A program made the position numbers and the translations under genes. The notes under the pieces were generated by a model that was given only the letters and a program-made list of their open reading frames with translations, had not been told where the DNA came from and did no database searches. 64,000 nucleotides of DNA from Falciphora oryzae (lineage: Eukaryota > Ascomycota > Sordariomycetes > Magnaporthales > Magnaporthaceae). Positions 33,506-45,126 of the stretch are shown here, piece by piece; positions within the stretch are counted from its first letter, which is position 1; every line of letters begins with the position of its first letter. The stretch covers positions 875,803-939,802 of the forward strand of contig JNVV01000006.1 of assembly GCA_000733355.1 (NCBI GenBank), written 5' to 3'.

Positions 33506-36500
33506 CTATCCTCTCGGGGCCCTTCCCGCTGCCGCCGCCGATCCCGGGTCGTCAGATTCGTGCATCGAACTCTGCCTGGTCCCTCCCCGCGTCTGGCTTC
33601 TAGCCACGACGCCGGGGAAGAACCTCGGCTGGCTGCCCGATATGTGCGGGTCTTGGGCCGTCCCGTCTGCTGGCCAGGAAGGGGTCGCCGCCGTTCCCTC
33701 ACGGACTCCAACCACTGGCGGCGAGGACACGGCAGGGCCGTGCGAAATCTTGCCGTGGCTTGGCGCTGGCGCCGCGCCGCCGCTGGCGCCTCCCGCCACA
33801 TTCTGATCAGTCTGGCCTTGTCCTCCGCCCGACGCCTTGAGGGGCGGCGAAAGCTTGTGCGACAGCTGCTGGGCCTCTGGCGGCGTCTCCTTGACACTGG
33901 CGTCCGGCGCAACAACCACACCATTCGCATCTATAGTGTATGAGGCATACTTTTCCACCCTGCTCGGCGTTCAAAAATCCTGGTCAGAACGTGCCGTCCG
34001 GCAGGGTCGGTTTATCAAGGAAGGCCGGGCCTCGTTCGAGAACTTACATGTGCTGCTCCTCGAGCAGGGTCTGATATCTAAACTCCTCTCTCCTGTCAGG
34101 TACGTTGGTCTTGACCATGTTATTGCCCCGAGCCCCCGGCTGGTCGAAGTCGGAGCCGAGCCACTGCTCCTTGACGGACCGCTCGTAGCCGCTCTGCTTG
34201 ACCGAGTTCTTGGCCAGCTCGCACATGTCGACCGAGCTGAGCTTGTAGATCTGCGCCGCGACGGCGTACTCCTCGATCAGGGGCTCCTTGGTGAAGGCGA
34301 ACTGCAGCGGGTCGTCGGTAGAGAGCGACACGTTGAGCCCGCGCTTGAAGTACTGGTGGAACGGGTTGCGCTCGTAGGCCAGGAACAGCGCGTTGTTGCT
34401 CAGCGGCGACATGGCGATGCCGATCTGGTCCAGATAGTAGACGTACTGCAGGATCGGTACCTTGCGGAGCAGCAGCCCGTGGCTGATGCTGTGGCAGCAG
34501 AGCGCGGCCACGGCCAGGTGCTCGCTGTCGCCGGCCTCACCGCAGTGCGGCCGCAGCACAAACGTGTTGAACCCCCGCCTCTGCCGCAGGAAGTTGAGCG
34601 ACGACATGTTGGCGAAGAGGTAGTAGATCCAGTAGCTGTATGGCGGGTTCTGCTTGGAATCCCAGACCCTGGGCACGGGGAACTTCTTGAAGAGCCGCCG
34701 CTCCACCTTGCTCTCGTCGTCGACGCTGTCGAGACCGATGACGCGCTGCAGGAACACGTGCAGCTTGGGGTGGCTCTGGGGATCCATCGACACTTCAAAT
34801 AGAGGCTGGAAGAGGTTCCGGATCACCTGCTCAAAGTTGTCCATCATGCCGCTGGCCTTGTACACATCGTAAAGGCGCGGGATCTGGATGAGCCAGCGCA
34901 CGTTGTGCGAGAAGAGCTTGTGGTCCACCACCCACTCCGCCAGCTTGTCCCACTCGTCGAGGGACCTGCCGTAGATGGAGATGCGCCACTCGACCATCTG
35001 GTACTTGCTCGACTCCAGATCTGCGATCACTTCCTTTGTAATCTCGGCCAGGTACCGGCCCTTGATCGTGTTGTCCGTCTTGAGGAAGATGGTGCGGAGC
35101 CGGGACTCCCCGATCGGGTTGTACTTGAGGTTGAACTTGTCAAAGCGATGGAACGAGTCTGTGTGCGCATGCATATCCAGGGTGTCGATGCTCAGGTCGT
35201 AGGCGGTCAGGTTGATGCTGTCAAAGACCTCGGCCAGCGTGAGGTGCTTGCCGTCGCGAAACAGCACCACCTCGTCCGGGCACTTCTTCATCTTGCTCTT
35301 GATGAAGCGCAGCAGGTGCTTCTGGTTCATGCAGGCCGAGTGGTGGACGTGGGTGTCCACCTTCCTCACGTTGTAGAAGTCGCGGTGCGGCACCCGCTTG
35401 CTGTCTGCCGTCTCCTGGTACTCGTTGAGGAGCGTGTACAGGCGGAACTTGCCCTCGAGGTACTGGAGCCGCCGGTACGCGAAGCTCTTGCTCGGACCAT
35501 CGGCGGCGACCGACAGGATCTTGTCTAGGTCAATGTAGAACTCCCGTATCGTGGGGACCCTCACCGCCGGCTGATCAGCCTCTGCCTTGGGGCTATCAAA
35601 AACCTGGTACACGCTGTTCTCGTCGAGTCGGAAGCTCATGTCGCACGCGCCCGGTACTGGAAGTGCCTCCCCCAGGACGAAATCCTCGCCGATTTCCTGG
35701 CCCGGCTTACGTTTCTTGGCATGCTTGGACGCCTCGGACTCAGCGCCCAACACCATGCTGTTTGCCAAACTATTGCCCACGCTATTCGCCGGCTGTGACC
35801 CGCCCGCAGCCTTCTCCCGGGCCTCGATCCAAGCCGGCTCGGGGGGCGGTGGGTAGATATTCCAGCTCGGATCATCCTTGGGGTTGTCACCTGGCCGCTG
35901 CAGCGAAAGACCCAGATACTTGTGCCGGAGATCGAGAATGCTCTTGACACTCTTGAAAATCGATGCCAGCTCGGCCGTGACCGTGGGGTCAGCGTCGGTG
36001 AATGTGGCGCTTCCGATGCCGGCGGGCGCGTTGACGCCCGGCACGACCGGGACGCTGGTGTTGCCGGCCCGGCCTTCAGGGGCAAAGGACTTGACCGGTC
36101 CAAGGCCGGCCAGCTGTGCCGCAAGTTGGTTGACCTGGGTGTGGCTGCCGTAGCTGCGGAGGCCGTCCAGCGGGAAGAAACCACTGTCTCGCTTGGTCCC
36201 CGTTTCGGAGCCGGACGCGACGCCGTGCAGAGAGGGGCTTGACGTCAGGTCGTACGACGGCGGCAGCGGTCCGTGACCCAGGTCGTCCAGGGCCGGGCCG
36301 GCACGCCCTGCGATAACGGGACTACCCTCCCCCCACGGGGTGCCGCTGCCGGTCTTCTGTCGCTCGCGCTGGCTCCGCTGATAGAAGAGCTTAGCGTCCG
36401 TCTGCGACATGTGACGCTCCGCGACAGGGTCATAGAAGGTGGTCTTCCTCTGCTTGTCACGAGCCAGCATGCCGATCTCCAGATCGGCCTCGTCGTCGCC

Positions 36501-36824
36501 CCCCTCGCGGTCCTGGTCGTGCCCGGCGCCCGTTTCTGACTCATTGTCCGACCCGACGCCATCCTGCGGTAGGTTGTCCTCGTCGGCATCGTCTGAAAAC
36601 TCGTCCGGGGGCACCTGTGTAGATGGGAGCTTGGGCGAGTTGGGACCCGACAACGGGTCGTCGAGGATAATATGGTCTGCGCAGGCGGACGGGTAGGTGC
36701 AGAACAAACACAGGGGCGCACGTCAGATTGGCTTCATTATTTGGCTGAAACCGCCTCGGTCGTTTGAAGCCAGGCACGTCCAGGCGGAGGGGGTAGCAAC
36801 AAAGAGACTGGACTCACCAGCCAT
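33506..36824 (-). CDS. AMD1: AMP deaminase
   Basis: Deaminates AMP to IMP and ammonia in the purine nucleotide cycle, in the cytosol. Exons (minus): 36824-36818 (only ATGGCTG), 36676-34048, 33959-33506; 3090 nt, 1029 aa. The first intron (GTGAGT) joins to give MADHIILDDPLSGPNSPKLP. The catalytic barrel begins near residue 400. VRKVDTHVHHSACMNQKHLL near 440 carries the first zinc-ligand histidines. RGFNTFVLRPHCGEAGDSEH and SHGLLLRKVPILQYVYYLDQ follow, and NVSLSTDDPLQFAFTKEPLI near 785 carries the catalytic Asp pair. The disordered N-terminus (about 380 residues) and a Ser/Gly/Ala-rich C-terminal extension encoded by the last exon make it longer than yeast Amd1 (810 aa), as is usual in filamentous fungi. 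If the last intron were retained, translation would stop at once after EEQHM. Confidence 0.94.
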
Positions 36825-37980
36825 GGCGCCAACGCTCCAGGCCGAAAGCCAATTCCGCTCTTATTCAGCAGCAAAACAACGTGCTGTCTAGAGCGGGGTG
36901 CGCGTATAGAATTTGAGTTGAGACTTATATATCCGATGGTGGATTCTTGCAAGATCTTGGGCACTTATTCTAGAACAGTTGGTTAGCTTGGTAGAGAAAA
37001 CATGAAGCTACCTAGATGGATGGTAGGCAGTTTGCTACACCTGCCTTTGACTTTAATCTCGAGCCGGTATCGATCGGGGTGTTCCTGGCGAGGGTTCGTG
37101 GTCACGAACAAGTTAGTTTCACATGGAGCCCTTTCCAGAGGAATGCTGTCAACCCAGCGCCGGGAGGGGCTTGAGGCGGGCGGCTGGGGCGGTCCCACAG
37201 CGCTGACGTACGGCGGTTGCAGCAGCTGGATTTTTAAGGTTACACCCTCCCTTGGCTGCGGGTTTGACTGGCGCGCCGCCCACTGGGCCCTCCTGCGGCT
37301 GGCGGCACAGACAGCCCTAGCGGCGAGCTCCGCGTAGCTGATCCCTGCGAGCTGGAGCCGCCCGGCACCTGTGCGGCCACCCAAACGGTCGGGTGATGTC
37401 CCTCGCCAAGGCCTGCCCGGGTGCAGCCAGGGGCTTCAGAGGTGCAGGGTCCGGTCAGCTGGTGGGCCTGTTGATGTGTGACGGCAGCCGGTGTACGTAC
37501 GGAGACACAACCGCAGGCAATTGCTTCCACTCCTCCACAGCACGAGCAGAGGATCCTCAAGTCTTCCCCAGCCAGCTTGCCCCCAATCGTCGCTAGATCC
37601 AAAGCTTGCTGATGTGACGGTCGAGACGAACGCGTGGAGCTAAAACCACTCTGGAGGCCCGCAAAGCTGCTTCAGGGGAAAGCTAGAGAGACAGCCGACA
37701 GGGCGTGGGTTCATATACACCGACAGGCAGCACCTCTGGGCACAGAGTCGAGACACATTCATGTGCGCGTCGCGCATGGAAGCTCTACGCTGTCAACCCG
37801 TATGAGTGTTGTAACCTAGCGTTGAGGCGGATGATTCACATCCGTATATACACATACCCACACAGCCACCTCACGCCACTCGAGGCCGGGAGGACCAGCC
37901 AGCATTCGCCATCGATGCTGCTGCTGATGTTGCCAATGTTGTAAGATCAAAATAATCTAATAATTGCGGTAAGGCTTCCA
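36825..37980. other. Intergenic, AMD1 promoter and transporter 3' flank
   Basis: About 1.16 kb with no supported coding sequence or RNA gene. Confidence 0.5.
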
Positions 37981-39355
37981 CTAGCCGGCCTTTATCTGGC
38001 TTGCCGCCCTCTGCCGCGCCGGTGGGTTGCTGTATGTTTTGCCCCCCATCGAGTACAACGCGCCTGAGGCGAAGACGACAACGGCACCGACCAACGTGCC
38101 CGGCGCCAGCCGGTTGCCGAATAACCAGATGCTGAGCAGGAGACTGACCAGCTTCCGGATGTTGAGCACAATAGTCACCGTCAGGGCCGACGACGCGGCG
38201 GCCAACAGATTGACGCCACGGATGCACGCATATTGCGTGAGGACGTTGAGCACGAGAAACACCAGCTGGCTCGGTATGTGGATCCGCTCAAGGCTCTTCT
38301 GCACGTGCGCCGGGATGCTGGCCGCCGCATCCGAGTCCAGGAGGCGCCCGAACGGGAGCGACAGCGGCTCGCTGGCCGCTAGCTTCATGAACTGCCGCAC
38401 CAGCGATGGCATGAAGGGGATGAACAGCGGCAGCGACAGGATGTGCGAGTAGAACAGGTTCTCCTTCCACTGCGGGCCGTACTGGCGGTACGTCTCCTCC
38501 GTGTAAAGGCCCATGACGGCCGACATGACCTGGGCCGCGAAGAGGATGGCCAGTCCAATGTTGAAGCTGCGGCTGCCCCCGCCGTGTGCCTCCGTCTGGG
38601 CGGCGCTCTTGGTCTGCGAGTCGGCCCAGGCAGCCGTCACGACGCCGATGGTCAGGAGGATGACGGCGATGACCTGTATGCGCGGGTATCGCTTGCCGTA
38701 AAGGAAGCCGGCGATCATGGTGGTGATGCTGCCGCCGGAGCGGAGGATGATGTGCACAGGGACCGAGATGTCGTAGCTGAAGGCGTGGTTGTTGAGCACG
38801 TTGATGCTGAAGAACAGCACAATGTTGATCAGCCAGCGCCGGATCGGCACTTTGTTGGGCTTGACGAAGAAGGGCGGCCTGCTGGGGTCGAACTGCGAGA
38901 CGTAGCCGGTGACGGCGACGAAGAGGAACTGGACAAAGGTCAGGAGGGTTCCTATGAAGCGCGCAGGGCGGACGGGTTGGATTCCAAGGTCAGCGCGGCA
39001 CGTCTCCTGCAGGCCAGGCACGAAGGGGGAGGGGCGGGACCCCCGTCATACCGCTGGCCGGCTCAACCTTGATGATGGCCTCGAGCGCAAAGACGTTTGA
39101 GCAGCAGCCGCCAAAGATGAGGCTCAGCATGGCCCCGATGGCGAGCCATTGCGGGATGGTCTCGATGAAAATGCGGCCCGCGAGGGCCATGGCGCGCGAA
39201 TACATTGGGCGGTCGTCATCGATGCCGTATCTCTCGGCCTTTTCGAGCAGCGGCGCGGCGTTGATTACGCGCGGGGCGGGGGGAGCCTTGGGCAATGCAT
39301 TTTGGTGGTTTTTCTGCAGAGTAAGGCGGCGGCGGGCATTGGAGTGGGTGGTCAT
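37981..39355 (-). CDS. YEA4: UDP-N-acetylglucosamine transporter (Yea4/SLC35B type)
   Basis: Endomembrane nucleotide-sugar antiporter supplying UDP-GlcNAc, relevant to chitin and glycan synthesis. Exons (minus): 39355-39052 and 38951-37981; 1275 nt, 424 aa. The join is VEPASG|TLLTFVQFLFVAVTGYV, exactly as in relatives. Landmarks: IFGGCCSNVFALEAII (TM1), ASGTLLTFVQFLFVA, PIRRWLINIVLFFSINVLNN, YDISVPVHIILRSGGSITTM (highly conserved in the UAA family), GLYTEETYRQYGPQWKENLF, SHILSLPLFIPF and NLLAAASSALTVTIVLNIRK near the C-terminus. About ten hydrophobic segments. The KPNKVPIRRW and VLNIRKLVSLLLSIWLFGNR blocks support Yea4 rather than a GDP-mannose carrier. The substrate is inferred from family. 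Confidence 0.9.
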
Positions 39356-41453
39356 GGAGGAGGATGGCGGCGCCGGCCCGGCTTGCTTGGATTTGGTCGG
39401 TGCCTGGCAATACAGCGCAGCGCGGTGCGGTGCAGTGCAATGCAGTGCGGCGGAGGGAGGGGGTGGGAGGCCAAGCGAGCTTCCTTCGCGCGGGCTTGCT
39501 GTAGCCAGGGGCTGACAGGTTCTGCGACCAATCACAGCGTGTCGAGAGCTCGGCAGCAGCGCGGCGTGGGGGGTGGGCGTGTGTGCTTTTGCGGCTTCGA
39601 GGCCGGAAACGATGCGTTCGTAGTGCTGTTCTCGTTTGTCGATGCGCGTCGGAAAAGATGGTTGGCTTCTGCACTTTGCAGGTCGGTCAAATCAGAGTTA
39701 CGGTCGGGCTGGTCTGCAGAGGTCGGCAAGGCTACCTAGGCTGGCACCCAGGTTGGTCTAGTGAATGGAGCAGGAGCAGCCCAAAGAAGCTGAGTGTGGT
39801 CGGTGCTGCAGGAATCGGAATATTTATGTACGATCTTGGTCGTGTAGTGCTGCAACAAGCCCGTCCAGACGCATTCCCGAAGCGGGGACAGGTGGGTTCG
39901 ACCAGAGCGACCCATGTGTGAATGGCGTGCCGATTTGTCCGCCTGGCAAGGGAAAGCAAGGGCTTAGGACCAAGGCATATATAAGCAAGCGCCTCGCGAA
40001 GCGATGGCCAGGTCTAAGTTGACCCGAAATGGGCAGTCGCCGCACATGCTCCTGGCGACGGGTTCCGGCAATACTACCCAGGTCCTGCCCATGATACTAC
40101 CTACCCCGGGGGCTTTGGGTATGTGACGTTGTATATGTTCCACTGCTCCGTCCTTCCCACCACGCAGGCCGAGGAAGTGGGAAAGCAGCTTGTGGTCGGC
40201 ACTCCATCGGCAGCCGATACAACCAGGACCTTCTCTTCCCGGTACCTAAGCGTGTTGAGGACCTTGAACGGCAAGCCTGCTCCTAATCTCAAGTACCTGT
40301 AGTGGTAGTATTGGTTGGCGTGGTGGGGGATGGAGCCAAAGGCCCAGGTTAGCGAGAGACATGAATAAAATAAAAATAAAATAGAAGAAAAAAAGCATGC
40401 CGCAGCCAGCCCACCAAAATGCGGGAGCAATCTGGTAGGGTCGGCTTAATCTCGCTCGGCTCCCGACATACCTGACGGACGCCACGTATCAATATGCCAC
40501 CGTCTCCAAGTCCCTGCCTTTCGCTCTGACATCAAGTATAGAGCAACGAGGGACAAGCCTGTCTATGGCATCTGCAAATCTCTCTATAGGTAGGAAAATA
40601 CCACGGCGGCTCGCATAGGCGGATCTTGGTCTTTGATTTCTTCCGTTCCATTTTTAGATGATGGGACCACCTGCATGTCCGCATGTCCACCCACAGAGCC
40701 AAGGCTCGGGAGAGAAGTTTATCCAACTTACACATGGATGTCCGCCTTAGCTAGTCCGAAGGGTGCGCGCGCCGATGCTTCGATCCAGCCTTGTGAATCA
40801 CGCATCCATTATCAGAGGCATGCCAGTGACTCTCTCCACAATCCATTTCACTCGCAGGAAAGCGGCCGCAGCCCGTCATTTATCTCCACATCTAAGTAGA
40901 TGGCCAATGAGCAAGGTACATTGTTTGTTGATTTTTGTCTTGCCGTACTCCTTGAGCAGACACCTTTGCTGTCTAGACCGTTCAATGCTTGATGCTGATG
41001 CTGATGCCGAGCACCCATACTTTCCCGAGCCCAAACGTTGGTGCCGGAGCACTCCGTCACCCCATGCGTGGTAGACCCTACAGCAGCCTGGACAAGAGAC
41101 CTTGGTGCCATACCTCCAATTATGCCACAGTCTCATCCAACCAGGCCCCGCTGCGTCCACCGCCGCCTCTGCTCTGACGAGACGACTGTAGGAGGGTGGA
41201 TCTGAACAAGAGGTCTCTGGCGGGAAGAGACACTCTTTTGAGATAACCATCTTCATATCTCCCTAACCCCCTCCTATTTACCCCCCTCAACACGTTGGAC
41301 CCGGGCGCGCCGGGGAAAAAAAGAGCCCTCCCCATGTTATTCTTCGGATGACCGAGGCTGTATAATTCCGAGAGAGAGAAAAAGGAAGAAAAAGACGACC
41401 CGATTTCCGCCCAATATCCCGAATGCGCCACCCGCCCCGGAGCATCTAGCCTT
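39356..41453. other. Gene-poor intergenic region
   Basis: About 2.1 kb. It holds a GTGCR pentamer-rich tract at 39417-39452 in the transporter's 5' flank. Otherwise only short overlapping ORFs. No gene supported. Confidence 0.5.
39417..39452. repeat. Imperfect GTGCR pentanucleotide tract
   Basis: Imperfect pentamer array with GTGCG, GTGCA and ATGCA units, within about 100 bp upstream of the transporter start codon. Confidence 0.7.
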
Positions 41454-43599
41454 CTACAGCGCAGAAAAGACAAAGAGCTGAAGCGCGGGTGTATGTCTGT
41501 GTCAGCTTCAAGCACGCAAAGCCGAACTATCGAGAACCAGATGGGGGTAAAATATTTGGGGGCCGAGATCCGAGCTGCCACCTGGCGCGCAGGGATCTTG
41601 CAGGCGACTCACATTGTTCGTAGCAGCAATCGCGATACTGTCTTCAAAGGGATGCCAGCTCATATGCAGGATCTTCTTGTTGAAGTCGATCTGATCCGCG
41701 TCCGTCTCCTTTCTCATCCTCTGCCCCTGCCCGCCCGCCGGGCTGCCGGCGCGTGACCCGCCCTTCTTGCCGCCGTTGGCCGTCGGGCTGGTCGACGAGT
41801 TAATGGGCGTGGGGACGCCGACCTTCTTCGCCTTGAATGCGGACTTGTCCGCCTGTAGGACAACCTCCACCTCCTTCTCTGGGTCGGCAGGGTAAATCAT
41901 GAAGTTGTTGTTGTAGCTACCAGTCATCACATTCTTCGCGTCACCCGAGAAAACGACCTCGAATTTGTCGAATATGCTGTCGTTCTCGTACGTGTCGCAC
42001 AGCCGAGGTCGCAGGTGCTCGTGGATGGGAATTGTCTTGACTGGCTGTCTCTCCATGTTGACGTCCCAGATCTTGACCGTCAGGTAGTCTCGGGAAAGGA
42101 TGTATCGGCCGTCGTACGAGAAGCGCACATCGGATATCGACGAGATGATCTCGGAGAAGAACGACCGCGATGACGGGTCCTCCTCTTGCTCGAACACTGC
42201 GCACACAAGGGCCAAGCGGTCGTCGTGGTTAGCATCTCATATGGCACAACCGGCACACGTGGTGGCACAGCATAAAATCACAGGTAATGATGGCGGCTAA
42301 AGACAAGACGTACTCTTGGCGTGTTGGTCGCAGAGAGCGCTCTCGCGCATGTCTGCCAGCTTGATGGTGCCCTTGGAGCTCGCATACATGAACCAGTTGC
42401 AGCTCATGGGGTGAAACTCGGCAGCGGTGATGACTTCTGTCAGCTCCTCCATGTTCGCAGGCTTGATATCCACGATGTTGAAGCTTTGCTCCTGGATGTT
42501 CAGGTTCCACAGATTTATGCGGAGATCGTCACTGCTGATGAAGGTCTCGCCGTCACTGTTGACTGATATGCTGTTGATGTGGTACGCATGCGCGTTGGCG
42601 TAGGTGCGGCGTGGGACGGCGGCGACGACGGTGTCGTGGTGGGTGAGGCGGGGGAGCTTCAGGTCGTTGGCATTCCGGAAGGCGGAGTGAGGGGCTGCTC
42701 TCGGGGCACCACCGCCGCCGGCGATGTTGGCTGGGGTCAAGTCATGCGAAAGGTTGTTCTCAGCCACCACCTTGAGGGACTTCTCGAACACCTTCCAGAG
42801 CTTGATCGTCTTGTCGTTGGTGGACAGCAGGTAGTGCGAGGCGTTCTGTCGACGGCACCACTTTATCTTGTTGATCTTTTCCTCGATCTCGAGGGACTTT
42901 AGGTAGTCAAACTCTGGCTCGTGAGACTGGAATTCAGTGTGGAATTTGTATTCACAAGTTTTCTTCTGCACTGGCCGTCAGTAAGGAGTTCCGTCGCGCG
43001 CGAACAGCGGTGGAGGGGACCAGCCTGGCGGGGGAAGGCCTAGTGCTCGTGCTCACAGTCTCGTTGCGCTCGAAGAGCACAACTCTTCCTCCCTTGTCGC
43101 CTGTGGCCAAGTAGTTGCCCGTGTGGTCGAACTCAACGGTGGAGATGATATCGGCTGGATGGATACAGGTCGGTCAGCTGGAGGCCACAGAGAATCGCCT
43201 CCGCCGGACCGGGTCAGTCCGGCCGCGGCCGCGGAGCAGGGGCGGAGAGCAGCACGGGGATGACCCGGATGGGCCGTGCGGCGGGGAGTGCCTTCTTGCC
43301 TTCCGTGATATCCTCAACGTCGCCCTTGTCGCCAAAACACCTAGCAGAGGTTCGGTCAGCGATCGTGCTCACGTGACATGCGATGCTAGCAAGAGGAATA
43401 GGAGTAGAGATGTCGAGAGGTTGGAAGGGAGCGAAGGCGGGCGGCGCACGCGGCGTGGTGCGGTGCGGTGCGGAACGGTGCGGTGCGAGGCGCTGGTGCG
43501 CGGCCGGCCGGGGATGCGGCGGTGCGGCGGGCGAAAAAGAGACCGAGGAACGTACTGTGTAAATTTCCATGTTGGCGAGTTTGTGTCGGCCTCAACCAT
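41454..43599 (-). CDS. CDC55: PP2A regulatory subunit B (B55/Cdc55)
   Basis: WD40 B-type subunit that directs protein phosphatase 2A to substrates in mitosis and morphogenesis. Exons (minus): 43599-43556, 43340-43300, 43154-43057, 42965-42314, 42196-41613, 41477-41454; 1443 nt, 480 aa. The N-terminus [21 protein letters not shown] joins to [20 protein letters not shown], then [23 protein letters not shown]. Propeller landmarks include [64 protein letters not shown] and [20 protein letters not shown], and the last exon supplies LFVFSAL. The intron 43155-43299 has a GC donor (AAG|GCAAGA) and AG acceptor; no in-frame GT alternative is visible. A Gly/Ser/Thr-rich insert near residue 425 is a common fungal feature. 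B55 identity is unambiguous. Confidence 0.95.
43298..43299 (-). other. Non-canonical GC splice donor
   Basis: Minus-strand exon ends GAAG at 43300 and the intron begins GCAAGA. The next exon starts at 43154 after CCATCCAG. Only this pairing keeps the conserved [14 protein letters not shown] block. Confidence 0.75.
43455..43488. repeat. GTGCG pentamer-rich tract in B55 intron 1
   Basis: Repeated GTGCG/GTGCGGAACG units lying wholly inside the first intron (43341-43555). Confidence 0.75.
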
Positions 43600-45126
43600 T
43601 TTGCGGACAGTCTGACGTAGGCGAGGTGCCCCCTCACTCTACGAAGGCGATCACTAGGGACGTCGTGGCTGGCCTGGGCGGTCTGGCGGCAAGCGATTTC
43701 GAGAGCGGCAGCTCGAGCGATAAAATGACAGCAGGCGTCTCTGGCGGGGATGGCGCGGGAGTGCAGGACGGGCGGGTAAAATGCTGGTGAGGGCGACGAC
43801 GGCACGGGGCGTGCGTAGGTAGGCAAGATGTAGGTACCGGACAGGGTGCCGCGCGTGGAGTCTGATGCGAGATGAAATCAAAACCAGACCAGCACGGGTA
43901 GGCGGGCAAGGTTGTGAGGTTAGGCTTCAGTTGGGGAGCTCGAAAGACGGAAGGCTCTGGAGAGGGGCGCGGGCCCACCCACCTGAGAACAAGCACAGCA
44001 GCAAAAGCAGGCAAGGCAGCGAGCAGCAAGGCAAGGCAAGCAATCCGCGGCCTGGACTAGGTGCAGCGGGCAATGCAGCAGGACGTCAAAAAGGAGCGCG
44101 GCCGGCGGTGGACAAGAGACAGGAAGGTGATCGGGCAATAGTGGTTGCAGGCAAACAGGAAGTGGTGTTGTTGCGGGGTTGGCAGCATCAGGGTGCAGGG
44201 GGGGTTGACAATGACGGTCGAGGCTGTTGGGTTGATTTCGGCCTGCAACCTCGCTCGATGCGGGTGGTGATAGGTGTCCAGCGTTTGGCGCAACCATTGA
44301 TCCGTCATGGGGGCAGGCCGCGACCAGCCAGCCCAGCGCACTCACAATTGAATTTGCGTCGCTGGACAACAAGGTGGCCAGTGCTACGGAATGGCGCCGC
44401 TTCATTGGCCGTCATGCTCGCCCTGGTGCCCAAGCCTGGCGCCTGGGCGGCCATGCGTTCACTCCACTGCCCTTGAAGAATCCATGGTGGGGTCTGGTCT
44501 TGTTCAATCATCACTGACCTTGACCCCCTGCCCTCAACGGAGTATCGATTGTGTCTGTCCTTCCTGCACAAGTGGACAGGTATTGCGACCGCCTTCTCTA
44601 CCTCGCGAACGCCTCGCGGTTGTCCACTCGACGCTGGGCAAGAGCTTTTCAGCCCTGATAAAGGTGATTGGTTGAGGCATACTGCACCAAGGACAGGGAC
44701 ACAAACAGCCGAGGCTTCCAGGACCTGCTCCCATCTGCCTTAACCGCGGTTGCGCTCGCCTGCTTGGACCTCCCCTGAAAGCTTGGGAACATCCAGCTAC
44801 GAACAGCTTGGGGGCCGACATTTACCACAGCGTCTTTCCATCACTGCTTCCGGCACGCGTGGAAGTTTCTGCTTCACGGGCTGTTCCAGGTCGTATTCAC
44901 CGTACACTCGAGTCAGTCGGACTTTTGAAGTACGCGCTCCCGTTGTCTCTCGTCCAGCATCCCCCCGCCTGACTCTCTCCCTGGAACCTATTCGGGGATC
45001 TTGCCCGACCGGCAAAAGGCGTGGCAACACTTGGTTCTGAAGACGCACCATTGGGTGAACGAGCTGCCAACTTAGCCTGCGGCGTATCAGATCCATACCT
45101 AGTGATCATCTCCCTACCGCTCAGCC
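43600..45126. promoter_or_regulatory. Divergent promoter region, B55 gene / gene at 45127
   Basis: About 1.5 kb between two divergent starts. Short overlapping ORFs only. I see no defined element. Confidence 0.45.

Noticed and set aside
33837..34802. 321-codon plus-strand ORF
   Set aside because: Antisense of the AMP deaminase catalytic domain.
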